Shown here piece by piece: positions 17,660 to 27,024 of a stretch of 64,000 nt of DNA (positions are counted from its first letter, which is position 1; every line of letters begins with the position of its first letter). A program made the translations under genes and the position numbers. Under the pieces are notes generated by a model that worked only from the letters and a program-made list of their open reading frames with translations, was not told where the DNA came from and ran no database searches. Source of the DNA: Niabella drilacis (GTDB lineage Bacteria; Bacteroidota; Bacteroidia; Chitinophagales; Chitinophagaceae). The stretch is from positions 124,001-188,000 of the forward strand of contig NZ_FMZO01000008.1 of assembly GCF_900101395.1 (NCBI RefSeq), in the 5' to 3' direction.

Positions 17660-18736
17660 ATGAGCAAAGAACGGATACGGGTGCTGGTTGCGGGCTGCGG
17701 AAATATGGGTAGCTCCCATGCTGCCGCTTATCACCAGATGGACGAATTTGAGATCTGCGGATTGGTGACGCGTGGCAACAGCAATGCGGTATTGAATCAG
17801 CAACTGGGTACAGATTACCCGCTTTATTCCGATTACTACGAGGCGCTGGCTGTTGCAAAGCCGGATGCAGTTTGCATTGCTACCTACCAGGATACGCACG
17901 AAGCTTATGCAATTGCGGCCCTGGAAGCGGGGTGCGATGTATTTATCGAAAAACCGCTGGCCGATTCTGTTGCCGGTGCCGTGCGCGTGGTAGATGCGGC
18001 AAAAAAAAATCATAAAAAGCTGGTGATCGGTTACATTCTGCGGCATCATCCCTCCTGGATCAAATTTATAGAACTGGCCTCAGGGCTGGGAAAGCCACTC
18101 GTTATGCGGATGAACCTCAACCAGCAGAGCAGCGGGCACGAATGGCAGGTGCATAAGAAATTCCTGTCGAATATGAGCCCTATTGTAGACTGTGGCGTAC
18201 ATTATATTGATGTGATGTGCCAGATGACCCGGTCCAAACCGGTACAGGTAACCGCGATAGGCGCCCGGCTTTCTGAGGAGGTGCCTGCGGATAATTACAA
18301 TTACGGCCAGTTGCAGATCCGTTTTGAGGATGGATCTGTGGGCTGGTATGAGGCAGGGTGGGGGCCTATGATCAGCGAGACCGCTTTTTTTGTAAAAGAT
18401 GTGATCGGACCCCAAGGTGCCGTTTCTATCGTGGCTAAAAATGCGGGCACGGCAGGTTCGTCATCAAATATTGACGCGCATACAAAGACGGAATCTATTT
18501 TATTGCACCATGCAGACATCGATGCCGGAGACCGGTTTACAAAGAAGGATGAGTGGATCGATATGCAGGATGAACCGGGGCACCAGGAGCTGTGTAACCG
18601 GCAACAACGTTATTTTTATAATGCTATTCTCAATGATACGGATCTTACCGATCATATGAATGATGCGGTGAACAGCCTGCGGATTGCCTTTGCCTGCGAT
18701 GAGTCTGTAAAGACGGGGCAGGTAGTAAAGCTCTGA
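17660..18736 (+). CDS. Gfo/Idh/MocA family NAD(P)-dependent oxidoreductase
   Basis: 358 residues. The N-terminal Rossmann fold has the nucleotide-binding turn VAGCGNMGSSHA (residues 10-21) and the family motif IEKPLAD near residue 95. The C-terminal domain shows P-I-V-D-C-G-V-H-Y-I-D with the conserved Asp/His region. There is no signal peptide, so the enzyme is cytoplasmic. Members oxidise or reduce sugars, inositols and related polyols; the substrate cannot be told from sequence. It stands alone between a divergent subtilase gene and a convergent membrane-protein gene, so the neighbours do not settle the pathway. Confidence 0.9.
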   Translation: MSKERIRVLVAGCGNMGSSHAAAYHQMDEFEICGLVTRGNSNAVLNQQLGTDYPLYSDYYEALAVAKPDAVCIATYQDTHEAYAIAALEAGCDVFIEKPLADSVAGAVRVVDAAKKNHKKLVIGYILRHHPSWIKFIELASGLGKPLVMRMNLNQQSSGHEWQVHKKFLSNMSPIVDCGVHYIDVMCQMTRSKPVQVTAIGARLSEEVPADNYNYGQLQIRFEDGSVGWYEAGWGPMISETAFFVKDVIGPQGAVSIVAKNAGTAGSSSNIDAHTKTESILLHHADIDAGDRFTKKDEWIDMQDEPGHQELCNRQQRYFYNAILNDTDLTDHMNDAVNSLRIAFACDESVKTGQVVKL

Positions 18737-18791
18737 TAAAAGAGGTGATTGGTGGAGGGAATAATTCCTTTCGTGCCGGTTTTTAAACAGG

Positions 18792-19493
18792 CTAAGCACA
18801 GTTGTTCGTTGCTCTTATTTCGGAGCGCTCCCGGTACCGGTATAAGAGCAGGTTAACAATACTCAGCAAGGCAACAATAGTAGTGATGGCAATGGCCGTA
18901 TTGTTTTTTACGGAAACCGCTATTGAAACAACGATCATACAAAACAGGATAATGATTGATGCCAGCCCGGCGTTCGATGCCATAAAGCTGGGGTAGCGCA
19001 CAATGCAGTGCCCGGGGCTGTGAAGGGAATTGTATTCCTTGATGTTTTTCCCGATCTCCAGGATCAGTTTTGCTGTTTCTAACGTAAATCCTTTTACCTG
19101 GCTTTTTGTTGCCAGTAAAAAAGAAGCTTTTGTACCGTTAGTATAGTAAAATACCAGGCGATCCGCATAGAGATTAAAAGGGTGCAGGGTATAGCCCTTT
19201 AGTGAAGAGAACTGCACTTCCCTGCTTTGTATAATGCCTCCGTTCTTGTTTAAGTACCCGATGGAAAGGGCCTGGTGATTGCATTCAACTTTGATGGGCT
19301 TGCCAAAATGGTCCGCAAAGAAAAGGCCTGTAAAGGCGAGTGCCACCAGCCCTATGCCTGCCAGCACAACAAACACTCTCATAAGAAACAGCTCATGGTG
19401 TTGCTGAAAGTAGTATCCCGCTCCTAAAACAGGAATGAAGAAGGCCATTGCAATCCACCCGATCAGTGGCCTCTTGGTTATGTAGCTGATCAT
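18792..19493 (-). CDS. Membrane protein of unknown function, four hydrophobic segments
   Basis: 233 residues when started at ATG 19493 (MISYITKRPLIGW); a TTG at 19544 would add 17 residues of no evident value. Two hydrophobic segments lie in the first 65 residues and two in the last 60, with a soluble beta-rich middle (residues about 70-150: K-V-E-C-N-H-Q-A-L-S-I-G-Y, SSLKGYTLHPFN, LVFYYTNGT) that resembles a PH-like fold of membrane-anchored proteins. I do not recognise the family. It is convergent with the oxidoreductase gene, 55 nt away. Confidence 0.65.
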   Translation of the reverse strand: MISYITKRPLIGWIAMAFFIPVLGAGYYFQQHHELFLMRVFVVLAGIGLVALAFTGLFFADHFGKPIKVECNHQALSIGYLNKNGGIIQSREVQFSSLKGYTLHPFNLYADRLVFYYTNGTKASFLLATKSQVKGFTLETAKLILEIGKNIKEYNSLHSPGHCIVRYPSFMASNAGLASIIILFCMIVVSIAVSVKNNTAIAITTIVALLSIVNLLLYRYRERSEIRATNNCA

Positions 19494-19691
19494 ACCGTTT
19501 GTGGTTTCAGGATATAAATATAGCTGAATGCAATCAATCTCCAATACCTTGTACGGGTTGGGGAAAGCGAGCGCCCGGGTAACCCTGATGCCGCAGCGAC
19601 CAGCTTCAAAAAAAGAGCCGGTATCAAAAGTTTTTTGAAGATCTCAAAAATCGCGGGTATTTGATTGGCTACTCTATCGCTTTGCGGAATA

Positions 19692-19728
19692 AAAAGAGGT
19701 TGCCTGTTTTTATTCGGCAACCTCTTTT
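19692..19728 (-). terminator. Terminator of the HEAT-DUF1080 gene
   Basis: AAAAGAGGTTGCC and GGCAACCTCTTTT form a perfect 13-bp stem around an 11-nt loop, 31 nt past the stop of the minus-strand gene. The symmetric A and T ends allow it to work in both directions. A second inverted repeat (CTTCAAAAAA / TTTTTTGAAG, 19604-19640) lies between it and the membrane-protein gene. Confidence 0.8.
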
Positions 19729-19759
19729 ACGATCGTCATTCACTACTGACTTCTCGTCA

Positions 19760-22700
19760 CTATTTCTTACCCATATCTTTTATTCTCAGGTTCCGGAACT
19801 TCACAAAGGACCCGTGCCCCAGGAATCCGATATGCCCTGTTTTGTTCAGCAATCCCGGGTGCTTTTTATGATCCGGAGTTTCCGTGTTGTTTTTGCTGGC
19901 TTTGGCAATATCTCCGTCTACAATGGTTTTCCCGTTCAGGATCACCGTGATCCGGTTGCCTACAGCTCTTACTTCCTCGTAGTTCCACTCACCTACCGGC
20001 TTTAGATAGCCTCTTAGTGCGGGTATGATACCATAAACAGAGCCATGATACTGGTAAGGCTGGAGGTCTTTATAAATGGGAGCTTCGTTATCCAGTATCT
20101 GCAGCTCCATGCCTTCGTAGGCGGCGTCGCCGGTTAATGGTGCGCGGATCCCCAGGCCATTGTTGGCTCCTGGTGTAAGCTGGAACTCAAAGCGCATCAC
20201 AAAGTCACCGTACTCCTTTTCGGTATATACATTGTGATTGGCGCCTTCCGGAACCGGTATGCTGGGGTCACATACGATAGCACCTTCCTGGGCAAAATAG
20301 CCTTCCGTGTTGCCGGTCCAGCCCTTCATATCCACTCCGTTGAACAAGGGTACAAAGCCTTCTTTCTTCTCCTGGTTGCTCAGCACATAGGGCTGGGGCC
20401 GGGGAATTTCGCGTACATATACATCGCGGAATTCGAGGCGGGTGCCGTGTGCCTGCAGCTCAATGGCTTCCTTTTCAAAAATGGGGATCTTACGGTCCCA
20501 GTAGTTTTCCAGCACCACGTTGTTGGTCACCAGCTGGCCGTTCAGGTAAACCGTAACCTTGTTGCCTGCCATCTTTATGCGGAAGGTATTCCATTCATTG
20601 ATGGGGTTATCGGCAAAAAGCAGCGGGGTGCTCCGGTTTTTCTGGTTATTGTACAGGCCGCCGGAGCCAACCTGAGCGCCTACGTCAGTACGGGAGGGGT
20701 CCCAGGTCTGCACCTGTGGAGAACCTCTTAAGTATACGCCTCCATCGCCCTTGGCTTCCATTCTCCAGTCAACAAACAATTCGAAATCCTCATATTTTTT
20801 TGTTGAAACAAGATTGTCATAACCTTTGCCATCAAATACCAGTACCCCATTTTCTACCCGCCAGTCCTTACGCATTTGTTCATCTGCTTTCTTTTGTGCT
20901 TCGGCCAGTTTTTCGGGCGACATTTTTGCCCGGGCAATCGGGTTTTCTACCAGGCCTTTCCAGCCGGCAAGATCCTTGCCATTAAACATGGATACATAGC
21001 CTGGCTCTTTTGGAAGGCCGGCCAGTTGTTTTACCCATGCTGCTTTCTGATAGGAGGCTTCACCATCCCTGTTCAGCGAAATGGCTTTGTTTACGATGTC
21101 TTCCACCAGCGGTCCATAGAGGTCCGTATGATCGGTGACGATGGATAGTACCGCCTGCACTGCTGCCTGTTGTAAAGCGGCGTCATCCAGGTACCGGGAT
21201 ACAAAAACAAGGGAGAGCAGGGAGCTGTTATTGGCAATCCCTCTCAGGATATTTGTTTTCTGCCCGTTGCCTGTTGCCAGGTCCATGGCTTTACGGAACA
21301 TCAGTATCTTTTGATCCACCGGGTTTTTGGACCGGTTGATACCGGCGATAAAACTATTCAGTGCATCATTTTTGAACGAAGCATTCGCAGGATCTTTGGC
21401 AATAGTATACAGGGCGTCCAGCGCAGTAAAATCGCTCCAGGACGCCAGTGCTTTCAATGCTGCCGCCTTTTGATCCTGGCCCCCGGTATTAAAGTCGCTT
21501 TGTACCACATCCAGGGCCTCTTTGCCGCCAATAGCTCCCAATACTGAGTAGTAGTGGGTTTTATTGCCGCCCGCATTACTCATCAACTCTTTTACAGCGG
21601 CTACCTGCTCGGCCTTTGTCTTTTTTTCTTTAATAGCGGCGAACAGCGATTGTTGTAGCGCGTCGGTCTCTTCCGTATTGGAGGCGTTGTTTAACAGGCC
21701 GGCGATCTTTGCTTCGTCACCCGAAGATGCAACATAAGGCAGCACCTTTATCGCAGCAAGGCGTACGGCGGCATCCGTATTGGCAGCGTCTGCAAAAACA
21801 GCAGCAGCATATTTTTCGCCACCGCGGCGGGCTACAATGTCCAGCAATGCCGTGCGCGCGGCTCCGGAAGTCTGGGGCAGCAGGGTGGCTGCCTGGCTGG
21901 CAACATCTGCACCCTTAATGGTCATCAGCGCATTTTTAGCCGCATCCGCAACAGATGCATCGCCGGTTTTAATGAGATTCAGCAGTGGCGCAATGGCCTT
22001 GCCTTCACCCGCAGCTGCAATGGCTGCAATGGCAGCCAGTTTTACCTTGCTGTTGCCGGATCCTAAAAAGCTGGTGAGCAGCGGTAATGCCGATTGATCT
22101 TTATGTGCTCCGAATACGTATAACAGGTCGGCCTGCTGATCAGGATCGCTGGTCTTCTTAACGGCATCCTGTATTTGTGCAGCAGTTTGGGCATTATAGG
22201 ATTGCTCCAGCAATGCAACGGCGGCAGCCCGGTATTGTTTATTACCGGAAGAAAGTGCCGAAAGCAGTTCGGGGCGGGTATTTTCGCCACCTGCTTTATA
22301 AAGCAGGCCCAGGGCCGCGTTCCGGAACTGGCCCGGAAGATCATTCATGGCCAGCAGCTCACGGGCTGTTTTTTCTGCGGCTGCTTTGCCGGACCCTTCT
22401 GCAGTATTATAAAGGTAACGCAGGTAGGAGTTAACGGTATTGGAAGCTTCTGCTTTATAGTTTACTTTTTGGGCAGCTGCTTTAAAGAGCGCAGCGGATT
22501 GCGGATCGCCGATCACGGCAAGGGAATACAGTAATACTTTTTGTGCATTTACATCCCGGAGGGACGGGTAAAGCTGCTGCAGCTTTTTGGCGGCGGGAGC
22601 ATACTTTATATCGCCCAGTGCTTTGATCAAAGTGATCTGCTGGCTGCCTTTTGCGCCAGACAGGGCGTACAACAATGCGTTGGCAGCTGTTGTTGTATTT

Positions 22701-23179
22701 ACCCGTACCAGTACCCGGGCGGCGGGGTCGCTGAGCCGTTTGTTAAGCAGGTAGCTTTTTACTACGGGCACTACTTCGTCCCCGGCTACGTATTGCAGTT
22801 CCTGCAGCAGGAAGTCTTTCACTTCTTCACTTTTGGCGGTTTTTAACCCATTGGTGAGTGCCAGCGCTGCGCTGCGTTGTGCAGCACGGTCGGTTCCTTT
22901 TCCAAGGTATTTTACCAGGCCGCTGATGGCATAGCGGGCAGCTTCATCGGTGCGTTTGCCCGGAGGCTGAACGGCCGCAATGATCTTGCGATAGCCCGGC
23001 TCGCCGATACTGATCAGCTCTTTGATAGCTGCATCCAGTGCCGGCGAACTTTGCGGCGGTAATTTCATCAGGAGATCGGCCACTTTTGTTTCAGTGGTCC
23101 TTACATCTGTTTTTTGCTGGGCAGGGGCAATACCCGCCAACAGAAGGAATATAAAAGTTAGTATTGTAAATCTTTTCAT
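19760..23179 (-). CDS. Secreted HEAT-repeat protein with two DUF1080 (3-keto-glycoside hydrolase-type) domains
   Basis: 1139 residues with a signal peptide (KRFTILTFIFLLLAGIAPAQQ). Residues about 30-680 are alanine-rich HEAT-type helical repeats, such as A-A-K-K-L-Q-Q-L-Y and LTSFLGSGNSKVKLAAIAAIAAAGEG split by short loops. Two DUF1080 concanavalin-like domains follow. The first opens GYVSMFNGKDLAGW near residue 735 and contains GGVYLRGS; the second opens GFVPLFNGVDMKGW near residue 945. DUF1080 proteins hydrolyse 3-keto-glycosides or bind sugars. The gene lies 97 nt behind a Tat-exported Gfo/Idh oxidoreductase that could supply the 3-keto substrate. The repeats may mediate protein contacts. 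A strong terminator follows. Confidence 0.88.
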   Translation of the reverse strand: MKRFTILTFIFLLLAGIAPAQQKTDVRTTETKVADLLMKLPPQSSPALDAAIKELISIGEPGYRKIIAAVQPPGKRTDEAARYAISGLVKYLGKGTDRAAQRSAALALTNGLKTAKSEEVKDFLLQELQYVAGDEVVPVVKSYLLNKRLSDPAARVLVRVNTTTAANALLYALSGAKGSQQITLIKALGDIKYAPAAKKLQQLYPSLRDVNAQKVLLYSLAVIGDPQSAALFKAAAQKVNYKAEASNTVNSYLRYLYNTAEGSGKAAAEKTARELLAMNDLPGQFRNAALGLLYKAGGENTRPELLSALSSGNKQYRAAAVALLEQSYNAQTAAQIQDAVKKTSDPDQQADLLYVFGAHKDQSALPLLTSFLGSGNSKVKLAAIAAIAAAGEGKAIAPLLNLIKTGDASVADAAKNALMTIKGADVASQAATLLPQTSGAARTALLDIVARRGGEKYAAAVFADAANTDAAVRLAAIKVLPYVASSGDEAKIAGLLNNASNTEETDALQQSLFAAIKEKKTKAEQVAAVKELMSNAGGNKTHYYSVLGAIGGKEALDVVQSDFNTGGQDQKAAALKALASWSDFTALDALYTIAKDPANASFKNDALNSFIAGINRSKNPVDQKILMFRKAMDLATGNGQKTNILRGIANNSSLLSLVFVSRYLDDAALQQAAVQAVLSIVTDHTDLYGPLVEDIVNKAISLNRDGEASYQKAAWVKQLAGLPKEPGYVSMFNGKDLAGWKGLVENPIARAKMSPEKLAEAQKKADEQMRKDWRVENGVLVFDGKGYDNLVSTKKYEDFELFVDWRMEAKGDGGVYLRGSPQVQTWDPSRTDVGAQVGSGGLYNNQKNRSTPLLFADNPINEWNTFRIKMAGNKVTVYLNGQLVTNNVVLENYWDRKIPIFEKEAIELQAHGTRLEFRDVYVREIPRPQPYVLSNQEKKEGFVPLFNGVDMKGWTGNTEGYFAQEGAIVCDPSIPVPEGANHNVYTEKEYGDFVMRFEFQLTPGANNGLGIRAPLTGDAAYEGMELQILDNEAPIYKDLQPYQYHGSVYGIIPALRGYLKPVGEWNYEEVRAVGNRITVILNGKTIVDGDIAKASKNNTETPDHKKHPGLLNKTGHIGFLGHGSFVKFRNLRIKDMGKK

Positions 23180-23204
23180 GTGTATATTTTTATTGCATTT
23201 TGGC

Positions 23205-23245
23205 CCCCGAACCTTCGGGGAAATTTCGCATAAAAATTTTTATGC
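23205..23245. promoter_or_regulatory. Two adjacent perfect palindromes in the leader of the DUF1080 gene
   Basis: CCCCGAA-CC-TTCGGGG (23205-23220) and GCATAAAAATTTTTATGC (23228-23245) lie in the 97-nt gap between the Gfo/Idh gene and the DUF1080 gene. Neither is followed by a T tract on the minus strand. They could be a processing or attenuation structure that uncouples the two genes, or operator sites. Confidence 0.4.
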
Positions 23246-23276
23246 TCCATTTCATCGTCTGTTTTTTAAGGGATCA

Positions 23277-24530
23277 TCAAATGGACCAGGGACCACGCAT
23301 GGGTTGGTGAATGAGTGCGTTGGCTGCAGCATCGTTTATGAATTCCAGTTTTACCGGATCAAATTCCAGCGAACGCCCCAGCCGTACGGCTGTTATGGCC
23401 AGGTTCACCATGGTAGAGGAACGGAAGCCATTGTCTTCATTCAGGGCAAATTTCTGACGGGTTTTTACTGCCTGCGCAAAGTCGATCAATTGTGGTTCGG
23501 GGTCGGGCAGTGCCGCCAGCTTTTTGTCCAGGTCAGGGATCGTTGTACGGAACCCGTTAAACACTTTTCCTTTGGGACCTTCTATATAGGCGGCGTTGGT
23601 GTCGCGGTTTTCGCCATCCAGGATGATCTTGCAGCCATCTTCATAAGTTAGTTCAATGCGCTTCCAGGTACCTGCAGCATCCGGGTCCTGTTCAGGAGCA
23701 TCTACGTCAATGCGTACCGGGCTGGTATGATCTTTCCCTAAGAAATATTGTACCGGGTCGAGGTAGTGTTGCCCCATATCACCCAGTCCGCCACCATCAT
23801 AGTCCCAGTAACCACGGAAGGTCTGGTGTACCCGGTGGGGATTATAGGGTTTAAAAGGTGCGGGGCCCAGCCAGAAGTCATAATCCAGCTCCTGGGGCAC
23901 GGGCTGCACATCGAGGGAGGTCTTTCCCACCCAGAAGAATTTCCAGTTAAACCCGGTGGCCGCATTTACGGTTACTTTTAAAGGCCACCCCAGCATACCG
24001 CTCTCCACCAGTTTTTTGATCGGCTTTACCGTGGTATTCATCCCGTAGAAATTATCTTTAAAACGGAACCAGGTATTGAGCCGGAACATGCGTTCATTTT
24101 GCTGGATCACTTCCCGCACCCGTTTACCTTCGCCGATAGTGCGCGTCATGGGTTTTTCGCACCATACATCCTTACCGGCATTGGCCGCATCAACACTCAT
24201 AATACCATGCCAGTGCGGGGGGGTGGCAATATGCACAATGTCGATGGCAGGGTCCTGCAACAGCTCCCGGTAATCGTGATAGGTCCTGGTTCCCTTCGGG
24301 GATTTGTCCAGCGCCTGGGCCAGGTGCTTTTTATCGACATCACAAATAGCAACCAGGCGTGCGCCGGGGTAGCCAATATGGCCCTGCCCCATAGATCCTA
24401 CACCAATGATCGCCTTGGTCAGCTGGTCGCTGGGCGCTATATGCCGGGGACCTCCCAGTACATAGGACGGAACAATCGTAAATGCCGCAAAGGATGCAGC
24501 ACTGTTCTTGATAAATTTTCTGCGGTTCAT
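23277..24530 (-). CDS. Exported Gfo/Idh/MocA family oxidoreductase (Tat signal)
   Basis: 417 residues. The N-terminus MNRRKFIKNSAASFAAFTIVP is a twin-arginine signal (R-R-K-F-I), so a folded, cofactor-loaded enzyme is sent across the inner membrane. The Rossmann fold shows AIIGVGSMGQGHIG (near residue 41) and the motif W-C-E-K-P-M-T. The C-terminal domain has DMGQHYLDPVQYF. Members of this exported type are glucoside 3-dehydrogenase-like or related enzymes acting on glycosides in the periplasm. The DUF1080 protein gene downstream (97 nt) fits a two-step route: oxidation, then hydrolysis of the keto-glycoside. This pairing is inference from context. Confidence 0.88.
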   Translation of the reverse strand: MNRRKFIKNSAASFAAFTIVPSYVLGGPRHIAPSDQLTKAIIGVGSMGQGHIGYPGARLVAICDVDKKHLAQALDKSPKGTRTYHDYRELLQDPAIDIVHIATPPHWHGIMSVDAANAGKDVWCEKPMTRTIGEGKRVREVIQQNERMFRLNTWFRFKDNFYGMNTTVKPIKKLVESGMLGWPLKVTVNAATGFNWKFFWVGKTSLDVQPVPQELDYDFWLGPAPFKPYNPHRVHQTFRGYWDYDGGGLGDMGQHYLDPVQYFLGKDHTSPVRIDVDAPEQDPDAAGTWKRIELTYEDGCKIILDGENRDTNAAYIEGPKGKVFNGFRTTIPDLDKKLAALPDPEPQLIDFAQAVKTRQKFALNEDNGFRSSTMVNLAITAVRLGRSLEFDPVKLEFINDAAANALIHQPMRGPWSI

Positions 24531-25000
24531 ATGAATGTTTAATGGCTTTAAGAAGTTAGTAAACCGTTAATGCTGGTGCTAAAGATAAGCCGGCCAATTA
24601 AATAACTAAAATAATCAGGCTTGTTTTTTTGAATCTTTTTAATAAAGAAACGAGTTGTGTAAAAATTATTGTATCATTTGGGGTTCTTTATTAAAAAAAT
24701 AAAAAAAGATCTGCTGCCCCGGAAAACCTGTTTGTTCGGGTTCTATGATGCCGGGGGAGGCTGAAGAGGCCCTTCGCGGCACGTGGATAAATGTGCACGT
24801 TGTATCGAAAGGCAGACCGGTTTTTTCCTAAACGGATCGCCGGTAGCCTGCATGCGCTGCCAGTTGCTGTGCGGCGCGATCCCCGTTGATCTGCATGCCC
24901 TAACAGCGCGGCCGGCCAGGAGACCCAAAAGAAAAACATCGGGATGGATCAGCCACCCTTCTATTAATGGCAATGCCCCGAGGCGTTATTGCCGCATAAA
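24531..25000. other. 470-bp intergenic stretch, no recognised gene
   Basis: The first 120 bases are AT-rich and include TATCTTTA on the minus strand (24580-24587), a plausible -7 box 49 nt before the oxidoreductase ATG. From about 24710 to 24980 the base composition rises in GC and short overlapping frames exist on both strands, the best on the minus strand at 24743-24973. None resembles a known protein. This may be a decayed gene. Confidence 0.45.
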
Positions 25001-25027
25001 AAAACATCCGCGGGGAGCGGATGTTTT
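25001..25027 (-). terminator. Terminator of the nagB-type gene
   Basis: AAAACATCCGC pairs with GCGGATGTTTT around a 5-nt GGGGA loop, 24 nt past the stop of the minus-strand gene. Confidence 0.8.
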
Positions 25028-25050
25028 TATTGAATTATAATCGTTGCTTA

Positions 25051-26979
25051 TTAATAATGCCAGCGCACAAACGCTTCCATAGCGGCATAGTGTGTCAGGC
25101 CCAGGTCGGCGTAAATACCAGCCGTATTGGCGTTCCGCTCTTCTGCACGCTGCCAGAACTCGCGGTTGTCTGATCCCTGGAAGGGCACCATATCTTTCTG
25201 CGACTGGTGAATAAAGATGCCGAAACGTTTTTTCAATACCTGCTCCGGGCTCATCGGGATGGCCATTTCAATATCTTCAATATTCCATTCCTGCCATGCG
25301 CCTTTATACAGCCACAACCAGCAATCATTGATCCATTCATCGCCTTCTTCGCGGAGTCTTTGCAGGGCAGCTACCACGGCATTAAAGCATACAAGGTGTG
25401 TACCATGCGGATCGGCAAAATCGCCTGCACAATAGATCTGGTGCGGCTTTAGTTCGCGCAGTAATTCCATGGTGATCCTGACGTCTTTTTCTCCGAGGGG
25501 CTTCTTTTCGATGGTCCCTGTTTCATAAAAAGGCAGGTTCATGAAATGGATATTGCTATCCGGAATTCCTACATAACGGCAGGTAGCGCTGGCTTCCCCG
25601 CGACGGATCAGCCCTTTTATTTCGCGGATGGTGGGAGTATCGATCTGGTTGGGTTTTTTACCGGCCACATATTTGCGTGTTTGGGCAAGGATCTTGGCGG
25701 GTTTATCGGAATCGATCTTTGCAATGGTATTAAAACCAACGGCAAAATCCAGGAAGCGGGTTACAAACTCGTCGGTTACGGCGATATTACCGGAGGTCTG
25801 GTAGCCCACATGCACATCATGCCCCTGGTCGTGCAGGCGCTGAAAAGTGCCCCCCATGCTGATGATGTCATCATCCGGGTGGGGGGAGAAGATCAATACC
25901 CGTTTGGGATAAGGTACGGAGCGTTCCGGGTGCGAGGGGATCACCGCGTTGGGTTTTCCGCCGGGCCAGCCGGTAATGCTGTCGCGCAGCATATAATATA
26001 CCTCCAGGTTGATCTCGTAAGCATTGCCTTTTTCCACCAGCAGGTCGCTTAATCCGTATTCATTATAATCTTCATTAGTGAGGGAGAGCACGGGCTTTTT
26101 GAGTTGCAGGGCCATATGCACCACTGCTTTTTTGATCAGCCGGGGTGTCCACTCCACATCCCCGGTAAGCCAGGGCGATTTCAGCCGCGTGAGCTCGGAA
26201 GCTGCCGGCTCATCTACAATAAACGTTACATTGGGGTGGCCCTGCAGCAGGGATGCCGGTACGTGTTCGGTTTCATCCTCTTCCACAGCAGCTTTTACGG
26301 CCTTGGCCTTGCCGGCGCCCCAGGCCATCAGGATGATCTGTTTGGACTTTAATATGGTACTGATCCCCATGGTAATGGCCATGCGGGGAACTTCTGAAAT
26401 GTTGGCGAATTCGTAGGAGTTGGCGATCCGGGTAGAATTGTCCAGGTTGATCAGGCGGGTCTTTGTATGGATGCCGGACCCGGGTTCGTTAAAGCCGATA
26501 TGGCCGTTGTTGCCGATCCCCAGGATCTGGAGGTCGATGCCCCCGGCCTTGTCGATCAATTGCTCGTACGCCGTACATGCAGCCTTCACATCTTCTTTTT
26601 TCACTTCCCCGTCCGGGATATGGATATTCTTGGGATTGATATCGACGTGGTCAAACAAATGCGTTTGCATAAAGCGGTTGTAGCTCTGGATAGCCTCTTT
26701 GCTGATGGGATAGTATTCGTCCAGGTTGAAGGTGACCACATTTTTGAAGCTCAGCTTTTCTTCTTTGTGCATCCGCACCAGCTCGGCGTACAACGTTTTG
26801 GGGCTGGACCCGGTAGCCAGGCCAAGTACACATTTTTGTTTTAATTTTTGCTTTTGGCGGATCAGGCCGGCAATGGTTTTGGCAATAGCCAGTGAACCTG
26901 CCTTCAGATCCGGTACGATCTGCACCTCAACTTTTTCCAATGTATCCAGGCTTTGTTTAGCAGTTTGTGACTTAGGCAT
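25051..26979 (-). CDS. nagB: Glucosamine-6-phosphate deaminase fused to PIG-L/LmbE deacetylase
   Basis: 642 residues, two enzymes in one chain. Residues about 20-275 are NagB: phosphate loop VLGLATGSSPKTLY (51-64), Asp87-Glu88 in NLDEYY, H160 in GNNGHIGFNEPGS. It converts glucosamine-6-phosphate to fructose-6-phosphate and ammonia. Residues about 355-600 are a PIG-L/LmbE metal-dependent deacetylase: zinc-binding SPHPDDD (365-371), later D-P-H-G-T-H. A link to N-acetyl-amino-sugar deacetylation is likely but its substrate is not known. NagB alone is about 260 residues, so this is a genuine fusion, seen in other Bacteroidota. It is followed by a terminator and preceded at 45 nt by the GH20 gene on the same strand, which suggests co-transcription. 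Confidence 0.92.
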   Translation of the reverse strand: MPKSQTAKQSLDTLEKVEVQIVPDLKAGSLAIAKTIAGLIRQKQKLKQKCVLGLATGSSPKTLYAELVRMHKEEKLSFKNVVTFNLDEYYPISKEAIQSYNRFMQTHLFDHVDINPKNIHIPDGEVKKEDVKAACTAYEQLIDKAGGIDLQILGIGNNGHIGFNEPGSGIHTKTRLINLDNSTRIANSYEFANISEVPRMAITMGISTILKSKQIILMAWGAGKAKAVKAAVEEDETEHVPASLLQGHPNVTFIVDEPAASELTRLKSPWLTGDVEWTPRLIKKAVVHMALQLKKPVLSLTNEDYNEYGLSDLLVEKGNAYEINLEVYYMLRDSITGWPGGKPNAVIPSHPERSVPYPKRVLIFSPHPDDDIISMGGTFQRLHDQGHDVHVGYQTSGNIAVTDEFVTRFLDFAVGFNTIAKIDSDKPAKILAQTRKYVAGKKPNQIDTPTIREIKGLIRRGEASATCRYVGIPDSNIHFMNLPFYETGTIEKKPLGEKDVRITMELLRELKPHQIYCAGDFADPHGTHLVCFNAVVAALQRLREEGDEWINDCWLWLYKGAWQEWNIEDIEMAIPMSPEQVLKKRFGIFIHQSQKDMVPFQGSDNREFWQRAEERNANTAGIYADLGLTHYAAMEAFVRWHY

Positions 26980-27024
26980 TTTATATTATTTTATTTTTTG
27001 TAAATAGGGTGGATTGATGGCGGG

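Noticed and set aside
18779-18793. TTTTAAACAGGCT resembling an end of the MITE-like hairpin (also TTTTAAACAGG near 13825).
   Set aside because: No second inverted end and no arm similarity nearby; the match is too short to call a remnant.
24743-24973. Minus-strand frame of 76 codons in the 24.5-25 kb gap.
   Set aside because: No similarity recognised, and overlapping frames on both strands look equally random. Reported only as an intergenic stretch.
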